Of a stretch of DNA of 20,727 nucleotides, positions 14,804-20,727 are shown in pieces. Made by a program: the position numbers and the translations under genes. The stretch comes from a bacterium (GTDB lineage: Bacteria; Verrucomicrobiota; Verrucomicrobiae; Opitutales; Opitutaceae), in NCBI GenBank assembly GCA_021780625.1, contig JAJXYI010000200.1, forward strand, positions 1-20,727, given 5' to 3'. The number at the start of each line of letters is the position of its first letter. Within the stretch, counting starts at the first letter, position 1. A model generated the notes under the pieces. That model was not told the origin of the DNA and ran no database searches. It saw only the letters and a program-made list of their open reading frames with translations.

Positions 14804-15814
14804 TCAGAGCAAGGTGCCCTGTTGGGGCACCTTTGCTTTTGGGGCGCTGGCGTCGGTGCCGAGGTGACGCGGCGGGCGGGCGACCCTGGAGGCGAGAGCG
14901 GCCTCGCGGTCGGCGACGATCCGGTCGCAGATGGCCTGGATGTGGAGGCTGAGCCAGTTCCAGGTCGTGCTGCCTTCGGTATAATTGGCGGGGCCGTAGT
15001 GGTCGATGCGCCCCGCGGAGCGCAGGCGGTCGTTTTGCGCGAACTCGTCTTCGCGCTTCGGATTGTACACGGCGTAGGCCTTGCCGCCGCCCTTCTTCAC
15101 CACTGAAAAACTCGGGATATCGCTGGGACCGTCGGCGATATAGATCATGTTCTGAAAGGGGATGCGGCGGTCTTCTGGGGTGATGTTGGCGTTGACGTCG
15201 ATGGCGGGGTTTTTGTTGGTCCCCTTGTTGATCTCGAAGAGGGCGCGGGTCTTGGTGGTGTTGTCGATGACGGCGCCGATCTGCGCGATCTCGGCCTCGG
15301 CGTCGAGGTCGAGTTCCTTCTGGAGGAGGAAGCCGGGCTGGAGTGGGTTCTCGATGAATTCGCAGCCCCAGAAACCGTCGACCTTGCCCGCGGCGGAGCT
15401 GCCGCGGATCATCTCGGCGAGGCCGGTGCTCACGATATAGTGTTCGAGCTGGATCTCGTGCTTCTGGTATTCGGGTTTGGTGGTGACCCAGGTGCGGCTT
15501 TTGTCGAAGAACTCGGGCATGCCGTCGTAAAATTCAATTCCCGCGCCGGCTTCGCGAAGCACGTGGTTGTTGAGCTTCGGCATCGCTCCCGCGAGCACGT
15601 AGGTGAGCAGGTGATTGAGATACGCGATCTCGCCGGAGAGGTGGTGACCGCGTTTGCGGTAGTGTTCGGCGAGTGCGTTGGCCTCCGCCCAAAAGGTACT
15701 CTCATTCACGCCGTAGCGGCGGAAGAGCGGGGACTGCATGTATTCCGGGATTAAGGTCTTGTCGAAGTCCCAGATGCAGGCGATGATGTTCTGCGTGAAA
15801 AGCGTCGTGGCCAT
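14804..15814 (-). CDS. HAD-family hydrolase (phosphatase-like)
   Basis: A 336-residue haloacid-dehalogenase-superfamily protein, probably a cytosolic phosphatase. Motif I is WDFDKT with Asp16 (nucleophile) and Asp18 (acid/base). Motif II is the Ser129/Thr130 pair in HYIVSTG. The motif III lysine is probably Lys188 ([14 protein letters not shown]). Motif IV is [13 protein letters not shown] with Asp228 and Asp232. The cap insertion lies between motifs I and II (about 25-110). The substrate is unknown. The C-terminal 25 residues are unstructured in appearance and are encoded over the terminator hairpin of the convergent gene. ATG at 15814 is in position for motif I; it is divergent from prfA. 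Confidence 0.88.
   Translation of the reverse strand: MATTLFTQNIIACIWDFDKTLIPEYMQSPLFRRYGVNESTFWAEANALAEHYRKRGHHLSGEIAYLNHLLTYVLAGAMPKLNNHVLREAGAGIEFYDGMPEFFDKSRTWVTTKPEYQKHEIQLEHYIVSTGLAEMIRGSSAAGKVDGFWGCEFIENPLQPGFLLQKELDLDAEAEIAQIGAVIDNTTKTRALFEINKGTNKNPAIDVNANITPEDRRIPFQNMIYIADGPSDIPSFSVVKKGGGKAYAVYNPKREDEFAQNDRLRSAGRIDHYGPANYTEGSTTWNWLSLHIQAICDRIVADREAALASRVARPPRHLGTDASAPKAKVPQQGTLL
14811..14837 (+). terminator. Terminator embedded in the 3' end of the convergent HAD gene
   Basis: AAGGTGCCC (14811-14819), loop TGTTG and GGGCACCTT (14825-14833) form a perfect 9-bp stem followed by TGCTTTT. It lies 64 bases after the stop of the secreted-protein gene on plus, and inside the last codons of the HAD gene on minus. 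It is probably the intrinsic terminator of the plus-strand transcript. Confidence 0.7.
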
Positions 15815-15951
15815 TGCGGATAGACATCTCTAGCGCGGTTGACCGCCCAGTCGGCGGGTGGAGCCAGAGCGAAGACTCTCGCACCCGCGTCCGCAACGCC
15901 CAAATCGCCGAGCAGGCGCCATTGGGTATCCACAAAACGCCTTCTCACTCC

Positions 15952-17073
15952 ATGGACATGCTTCCCGACATCACTCCTTTCCAGATGCGCTATGATGAGC
16001 TCAGCGCGCAGATGGCGGCGCCGTCGTTTTACAGCAATTCCCGCAAGGCGGCGCAGGTCATGCGCGAGCAGCAGCGGCTGGCGAAGCTGATCGAGGATCA
16101 CCGGGCGCATGCAAAGGCGGAGGCGGATCTGGCCGAAACCGAGGCATTGTTGAAGGACCCCCAGGCGGACGCCGACCTCAAGGAGCTCGCGTCGATGGAG
16201 CTGCCGGAGCTGCAGGCGCGCTGTGCGCGGCTGCGCGAGGGAGTGCTCCTGGCGATGATTCCGCCGGAGGCATCGGACTCGCGCAACACGGTCATGGAAA
16301 TCCGCGCCGGCACGGGGGGGGAGGAGGCTGCGCTCTTTGCCGGGGAGCTGACGCGGCTGTACATGAAGTACGCGGACGGACGCGGCTGGAAGGTGCAGCC
16401 GATGAGCACGAGTGGCAGCGAACGCGGGGGGATGAAGGAGGCGATCTTTCTGATTTCCGGACAGGACGTGTACAAGCAGCTCAAGTTTGAAAGCGGTGTG
16501 CACCGGGTGCAGCGCGTGCCGGTGACGGAAGCCAACGGGCGCATCCATACCTCGACGGTGACGGTGGCGGTGCTGCCGGAGGCCGAGGAGGTCGACATCG
16601 AGATCGACCCGCAGGATCTCGACGTCACGGTGCAGCGGGCGAGTGGTCCGGGCGGCCAGGGCGTGAACACCACGGATTCGGCCGTGCGTATCATCCACAA
16701 GCCGACGGGCCTGATTGTCTTCTGCGCGGACGACCGTTCGCAGATCAAGAACAAGGCGAGGGCGATGGCGGTGTTGCGCTCGCGGCTCCTGAAGATGAAG
16801 GAGGACGAGGAGCGCTCGAAGTATGCGGCGCAACGTCGCAGCCAGATCGGCACGGGCGACCGCAGCGAGCGGATACGAACCTACAATTTCCCCCAGAATC
16901 GACTGACGGATCACCGGATCGGACTGACGCTCTACAACCTCCCCGAGGTGATGGAGGGGCGGATCGACGTGGTGATCGAGGCGCTGCAGAAGGCGGACTT
17001 CGAGGAGAAACTGGCGGCGCTGACGGGGCGGAGTTTTTCGCCGCGCGCCATGTCGGTGTCGGACGACGACTGA
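15952..17073 (+). CDS. prfA: Peptide chain release factor 1
   Basis: RF1 ends translation at UAA and UAG codons on the ribosome. The product has 373 residues (E. coli RF1 has 360). The codon-recognition PxT tripeptide is Pro190-Val-Thr192 in [18 protein letters not shown], which separates RF1 from RF2. The GGQ motif is at 234-236 in [16 protein letters not shown] and acts in the peptidyl-transferase centre. Other conserved blocks are [15 protein letters not shown] and [23 protein letters not shown] at 15952 was chosen because homology begins there (a second ATG lies at 15958); the open frame extends to 15814 but would overlap the HAD start. The gene is not followed by prmC, its usual neighbour. 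No Shine-Dalgarno is visible. Confidence 0.97.
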   Translation: MDMLPDITPFQMRYDELSAQMAAPSFYSNSRKAAQVMREQQRLAKLIEDHRAHAKAEADLAETEALLKDPQADADLKELASMELPELQARCARLREGVLLAMIPPEASDSRNTVMEIRAGTGGEEAALFAGELTRLYMKYADGRGWKVQPMSTSGSERGGMKEAIFLISGQDVYKQLKFESGVHRVQRVPVTEANGRIHTSTVTVAVLPEAEEVDIEIDPQDLDVTVQRASGPGGQGVNTTDSAVRIIHKPTGLIVFCADDRSQIKNKARAMAVLRSRLLKMKEDEERSKYAAQRRSQIGTGDRSERIRTYNFPQNRLTDHRIGLTLYNLPEVMEGRIDVVIEALQKADFEEKLAALTGRSFSPRAMSVSDDD

Positions 17074-17090
17074 GGACCACGCCCGTTCGT

Positions 17091-17174
17091 GGCGGCGAAC
17101 GCCGCCTCATGGCGGAGTGCCGGGTGCTGAAATGAAATTGCGGATACAGAATGTCCCGCCCTCGTGGGCGGGAC
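17091..17174. terminator. Two hairpins between prfA and the GH2 gene
   Basis: GGCGGC (17091-17096) pairs with GCCGCC (17101-17106) over a GAAC loop. A second, stronger stem has GTCCCGCCC (17153-17161) and GGGCGGGAC (17166-17174) with a TCGT loop. The genes converge here, so a shared terminator is expected. Neither stem is followed by a T-run on either strand. Confidence 0.5.
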
Positions 17175-17200
17175 GCATCGGTCCGTGACAATGATCGGGG

Positions 17201-19594
17201 TCAGTCCGTCTTCGCAGGAGTGGGTGTGAGCACCGTTTCGCCGGTGAGGGCGCCGGCCGTGGCCTGGATGCGGAGGGGAGCCGTGGAATTTCCCGATTTC
17301 AAGAGGATGCTGGCGATGCCGGCTTCGGCGGGGATGGGATTCTCGCCGATCAGCGTGGCATTGCCATCGAGGCGGAAGGTGACGGGCGGCGTGGCTTCGG
17401 GCACGACGGTGCCGTTGGCGTCGACGACGTCCGCGTGGACGAAGACGATGTCGCCGCCGGCCTGGAGGGGTTTGCCCGACTGGTCGATCCAGAGTGCGAG
17501 CTTCGCCGGGGCGCCCGGCGTGCGGACGACCTGGGTTGCGGCCACCTTGCCGTGCAGGTAGGCCACGGCCTTGAGTTCGCCGGGTTCGAAGCGCGCGAGA
17601 TGGAACGTGAACGGCGGATGGCGCAGGTGCGTGGAGATCCGGTTGTGATCAGGTTTTTGGCGACCGAGGCTATGGCCGTTGAGGAACAACTCGACCTCGT
17701 CGCAATTGCTGAACACGCGGACGTCGAGCGGCGAGGCCTTGGTCCACCAGCTCGCGATCGACACCATCGGGCCGCCGATGCCGGCGGGGAGCTTCTGGTC
17801 GGGGTCGCGCTGGGATTGATAGAAATAGTAGCTGAATTTCGGCAGGCGGAAGATGTCCATGACGCCGGAGGTCTCGAGGTCCGGAGCGTAGCCGCGGTTG
17901 TAGTCGAACATCACCCAGGTGCCGTCCCCAAAGGCCATCGTGCCGAGGTTTTCGTTGTGGGACTCCTGGAAATTGGTGGCCTGCTGGAGGAGGCGCACCT
18001 CGCCGTCGCCGCGGGCCTGGCGCGAGCTGCGCTGGGCCTGCTTGAGATTGCCCCAGGTGTCCTGATTGAAGCCCGCGTTGCCGGCGTAGTATTCCCAATC
18101 GCCATACTCGCTGACGAAGCAGGGGAACTTCGCGTGGAGAAACTCCTGGGTGCTGCCGTGCTGGCGGGCGGTGAGTTTCACGTCGTAGCCATTCACCCAG
18201 CCTGCGGTGATCATCTGGTTGCCGGGATACTCCTGGTGTGCCGCGGCGTTGAGACGGGCGATGAAATCGGGGGTCATCGGGGTCTCGTTGAGCGAGGGTT
18301 CCCACATGACGGCGCTGGGGTGATTGCGGTCGCGGCGGACGAGTTCGTGCACGGCCCAGACGCGGTTGGCCTCGAAAGCGGGCGTGGCGGGATTGTACTG
18401 CCAGCCCAGGATGCCGGGCATGACGGCCAGGCCCAGTTCGTCGCAGGCGTCCAGGAAAGACGGACTCTGCGGGTAGTGTGAAAGACGGATGAAGTCGAAG
18501 CCGCCCGCCTTGATCCGCCAGGCGTCGCGGTACTGTGCGGCGGGTGGGACGGCGTTTCCGATATAGGGATATTCCTGATGCCGGTTGACGCCCTGGAGGA
18601 ACAGTGGGTGGCCATCGAAGGACATGCCATGTGGGCCGACCGCGACGCGCCGGATTCCGATGTGCAGGGTGCGGGAGTCGATCACCTGACCGTCGGCGAG
18701 CACCTCGACGTCGAGGCGATAGAGGGAAGGCGTCATGGGGCTCCAGAGAGCGGGATGGTCGACATGGAGATCGAGGGTGAAGGCCTGTTCGCCGCCGTTT
18801 GCGAGGGAGAGCCTGTCGGCAACCGCCTCAACGACCTGCCGGCCCGAGAGGTCATGGAGCACGGCGCGAAGGGCGAAACGCGCAGGCGTGCCGGTGCGAT
18901 TGCGGATGTCCACTTGGGTTGCGACCGTCGCGGTGTGTGCCGAGACGGCGGGGTAGGTGACGAACACGCCGCCCGAGGCGACCTTGTTGGCGAGGATGGC
19001 GTCGGTGATGTAAAGGCGCGGCTGGATACGGAGCCATGCTCGGCGGTAGAGGCCGCCGTAGGTCTGAAAATCGAGTTGGTCGAGGGGCTTGGGGCCGGTG
19101 ATATCGCTGTGGCGGTTGTCGAGGCGGACGGCGAGTTCGATCGGGCCGGGCTTTTGGGCGAAGGCGCTCAGATCGATGTCGAAGGGCAGGTAACCGTCGA
19201 GGTGCTCGGCGACCTTGCGGCCGTTGACGTAGAGCGTGGCGGCGTTCATCGCGCCGTCGAAGCGCAGTGTGACGACCTTGCCGATCGCGTCGGCCGGCAG
19301 CGTGAACGATTTCCGATACCAGCAGATGCCCTCCCATTGGCGGTGGGCGCCGAGATCGGTGACCAGGGCCTCGATGCGGGGAGTGTGGGGGAGGGTGACG
19401 CGGTCCCATCCGGAGTCGGCGTACTTCGTGGCCTGGGCTCCGGCGACGTCGCCAAGATGAAAACGCCAGCCGGTGCTGAAGTCTGTCGTGACGCCGCGCG
19501 CGATCGAGCAGAGGAAGGCGATGGCGCATCCGAGCAGGAGCCGGTGCAAGGTTTGCGGAAGACGGAGGGCGAGGAGGAACCGTGGTGGTTTCAT
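17201..19594 (-). CDS. Glycoside hydrolase family 2, beta-galactosidase-like
   Basis: A 797-residue exported glycosidase that probably hydrolyses terminal beta-galactosides. Residues 1-34 form a signal peptide (LLLGCAIAFLCSIARG). The N-terminal sugar-binding domain (about 38-190) includes GWRFHLGD, WDRVTLPHTPR and GICWYRKSF. An immunoglobulin-like domain follows (about 195-315), then the TIM barrel with LFLQGVNRHQEYPYIG, FDFIRLSHYPQSPSFLDACDELGL and MPGILGW. The acid/base is Glu437 in MWEPSLNETP and the nucleophile is Glu496 in FVSEYGDWEYY; both are present. Further beta domains (about 625-797), probably a DUF4982-type domain and an Ig-like domain, end the protein. Beta-glucuronidase or mannosidase activity cannot be excluded. 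It lies downstream of the GH59-like gene on the same strand, with a gap of 523 bp. Confidence 0.9.
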   Translation of the reverse strand: MKPPRFLLALRLPQTLHRLLLGCAIAFLCSIARGVTTDFSTGWRFHLGDVAGAQATKYADSGWDRVTLPHTPRIEALVTDLGAHRQWEGICWYRKSFTLPADAIGKVVTLRFDGAMNAATLYVNGRKVAEHLDGYLPFDIDLSAFAQKPGPIELAVRLDNRHSDITGPKPLDQLDFQTYGGLYRRAWLRIQPRLYITDAILANKVASGGVFVTYPAVSAHTATVATQVDIRNRTGTPARFALRAVLHDLSGRQVVEAVADRLSLANGGEQAFTLDLHVDHPALWSPMTPSLYRLDVEVLADGQVIDSRTLHIGIRRVAVGPHGMSFDGHPLFLQGVNRHQEYPYIGNAVPPAAQYRDAWRIKAGGFDFIRLSHYPQSPSFLDACDELGLAVMPGILGWQYNPATPAFEANRVWAVHELVRRDRNHPSAVMWEPSLNETPMTPDFIARLNAAAHQEYPGNQMITAGWVNGYDVKLTARQHGSTQEFLHAKFPCFVSEYGDWEYYAGNAGFNQDTWGNLKQAQRSSRQARGDGEVRLLQQATNFQESHNENLGTMAFGDGTWVMFDYNRGYAPDLETSGVMDIFRLPKFSYYFYQSQRDPDQKLPAGIGGPMVSIASWWTKASPLDVRVFSNCDEVELFLNGHSLGRQKPDHNRISTHLRHPPFTFHLARFEPGELKAVAYLHGKVAATQVVRTPGAPAKLALWIDQSGKPLQAGGDIVFVHADVVDANGTVVPEATPPVTFRLDGNATLIGENPIPAEAGIASILLKSGNSTAPLRIQATAGALTGETVLTPTPAKTD

Positions 19595-20117
19595 CTTGGA
19601 AAAGGGTGGGTGAAAAGAGGACTACCGACAGAAGATCTCCGTGGCGCCGCCTCATGAACAGTTCAGGCGTGAGGGCGACCGGAACGAAAACCGGACCACC
19701 ATCAGGCTAACGATTTGGTCCCATGACGATAAAAGACTTTCATTAAGGCTTAAACTGACATTTCTAGGAAAAAACAGTACCAACGCCGAAAAGGGCGAGT
19801 CCGATGGGTTGAATCGGTCCATTGGGGGGCACCGACGGTGGCGTAGGGTCCTTTGCCCGGGCACCCCCATGGGCCCGAGGGCGCTGGCGGGCTTGGCGCC
19901 TGTCAAGATGTCATGCATCCGCTGGGAAAATCCCACGCGGTTTGCGGGTGACGGTCAGTTTCGAACCGCAAGGAGGCCCAAAATCACCAAAGCGGAGACG
20001 CGCGGTGGGGCAAGGCGGGAGGGGCGGAGTCGTTCTTCGGCCCGGCAATCTCGACCGGCTCGCGAGGCGTCGCCAAGTACCCGCCGTCTCGATCGTCGGG
20101 CGGGCACGGCGTTGGCT
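19595..20117. other. 523-bp intergenic region between the two glycosidase genes
   Basis: No convincing gene was found. An AT-rich patch at about 19715-19790 contrasts with GC-rich flanks and is the best place for the GH2 promoter. The rest has short palindromes, including TGCCCGGGCA at 19854-19863, and small stems at 19801-19817 (CCGAT/ATCGG) and 20080-20104 (CCCGCC/GGCGGG). The last lies 14 bases beyond the GH59-like stop and might help termination, but lacks a T-run. An open frame at 19652-19936 (minus) shows no family features. Confidence 0.6.
19726..19754 (-). promoter_or_regulatory. Possible promoter of the GH2 gene
   Basis: On the minus strand TTTAAG (19749-19754) and TATCGT (19726-19731) are 17 bases apart, inside the AT-rich patch. 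Consensus match is partial (about three and four of six). The leader to the GH2 start would be about 125 bases. This is weak evidence. Confidence 0.22.
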
Positions 20118-20727
20118 TCAGTCGGCCGAGTCGTTCGCGCTCGGGGCGTAGATAGGCGCGTGGTCCTGGGAAAACACGGTTGGGCGCACTGCGCCGCCGT
20201 TCACGCGGTTGATCGTGAGATTGTCGAACAGCGCGGTGTAGCGGGTGTCGTGGTCGCCGCCGGTGATCAGGCCTGCCATGCCGTGGGGGTAAGTGTGATC
20301 CACAGCGCTGAGGACGGCGGCGCCGTCGACCAGCATCGTGATCTTCGCGCCTTCAAAGCGCAGCATCACCGTGTGCCAGCCGCCCGACTTCCAACCGGAT
20401 ATGCGGCCCGTTGTCAGAGCGCGGTCGCGCGTGCCCTTGATCTGGTCGCTGGCGAGGACGATCGAGCAGGCGCCGTCCGCGTCCAGGCGCGCATAATAGC
20501 CATTGGCGTCGTTGTCCCAGCCGTTGCCCGTCTGACAGACGCGACCCATGACGCCGGCCCAGCCGCCGTCGTCGAAGGAAATGTCGGCGCTGACCTGATA
20601 GTCGGTCCAGGTGGCGTCGCCGAGAATCGTGTAGGGTTTCCACTCGGGCGCCCAGCTCTGGACCTTGTGGTCGACGACCTGACGCAGGCACTTGCCGCGG
20701 CCGTCGGGGCGGTCTACGACCGCGAAC
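20118..20727 (-). CDS. GH59 (galactocerebrosidase)-like protein, C-terminal part
   Basis: The gene is cut by the right end of the window; 202 C-terminal residues are visible. They read in one frame through the window edge (RGKCLRQVVDHKVQSW, PYTILGDATWTDYQVSADI, GGWAGVMGRV, GYYARLDADG, GWHTVMLRFEGAKITMLVDG, ending TALFDNLTINRV plus a short tail). This matches the C-terminal lectin-like beta-sandwich of GH59 galactosylceramidases, where TIIGDYNWTN, GGVFIAGRVN and FAQFDNF occur in the same order. The catalytic barrel lies outside, so activity cannot be judged. A plain LamG or DUF1080-type domain in another enzyme is the main alternative. It is on the same strand as the GH2 gene, suggesting a galactoside-degradation locus. 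Confidence 0.68.
   Translation of the reverse strand, partial: FAVVDRPDGRGKCLRQVVDHKVQSWAPEWKPYTILGDATWTDYQVSADISFDDGGWAGVMGRVCQTGNGWDNDANGYYARLDADGACSIVLASDQIKGTRDRALTTGRISGWKSGGWHTVMLRFEGAKITMLVDGAAVLSAVDHTYPHGMAGLITGGDHDTRYTALFDNLTINRVNGGAVRPTVFSQDHAPIYAPSANDSAD

Noticed and set aside
15814..15951. N-terminal extension of prfA
   Set aside because: It would add 46 residues not found in RF1 and would overlap the divergent HAD start; homology begins at 15952.
15751..16914. A 387-residue open frame on minus
   Set aside because: It is antisense to prfA and overlaps the HAD start; it is His-, Arg- and Leu-rich without a recognisable domain.
18578..19657. A 359-residue open frame on plus
   Set aside because: It is antisense to the GH2 gene, whose catalytic residues and domains are clear.
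19652..19936. A 94-residue open frame on minus in the intergenic gap
   Set aside because: No family features, no start signal, and it crosses the AT-rich putative promoter patch.
1..20727. CRISPR arrays, tRNA, rRNA, insertion sequences, phage genes
   Set aside because: No regularly spaced direct repeats, no cloverleaf or rRNA signature and no transposase, integrase or phage protein was recognised by eye. A tRNAscan or ISfinder run would settle this.

Overview
The window is a GC-rich stretch of bacterial chromosome with ordinary housekeeping genes, one secretion-type operon and a carbohydrate-degradation block at the right end. The gene repertoire and protein style (SHD1/TonB-like periplasmic protein, GH2 and GH59-like glycosidases, a G-H-I-J-K-L-M pseudopilin operon without a secretin, a lysine-rich mini-protein) suggest a Verrucomicrobiota member, possibly near Opitutaceae. 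That placement is an inference: no rRNA or tRNA is present to confirm it. No IS element, integrase, phage gene or CRISPR array was seen.

Layout. (1) 1-1947: htpG with a leader that has a small hairpin, a U-run and a strong ribosome-binding site placed before an out-of-frame ATG. (2) 1948-2237: an intergenic block with long imperfect inverted repeats at its ends, resembling a MITE-like element. (3) 2238-4694, minus strand: yggS, then a 32-residue lysine-rich protein with its own terminator, then rimO. (4) 4908-5861: a LysR-type regulator on plus, converging on an inositol-monophosphatase-like gene (5958-7001, minus). (5) 7135-12161, plus: a tightly coupled operon of four type II pseudopilins (G, H, I, J), a GspK-like tip protein and GspL- and GspM-like inner-membrane proteins. 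(6) 12177-13463, minus: a SET-type sugar-efflux MFS transporter with a LacI-family-like operator upstream. (7) 13671-14747, plus: a secreted protein with an SHD1-like start and a TonB-C-like end. (8) 14804-15814, minus: a HAD-family hydrolase, divergent from prfA (15952-17073). (9) 17201-20727, minus: a GH2 beta-galactosidase and the C-terminal part of a GH59 (galactocerebrosidase)-like protein that runs off the window.

How the genes work together: the pseudopilin operon encodes the periplasmic pseudopilus and part of the inner-membrane platform of a type II secretion system, whose ATPase, GspF platform protein and secretin must be encoded elsewhere if it works. The GH2 and GH59-like enzymes both point to beta-galactosides as substrate, and the exported GH2 is a conceivable partner for such a system. 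Most start codons in the window lack a Shine-Dalgarno sequence; clear ones precede only gspI and gspJ, plus the out-of-frame ATG before htpG. Starts were therefore chosen mainly from where family homology begins.
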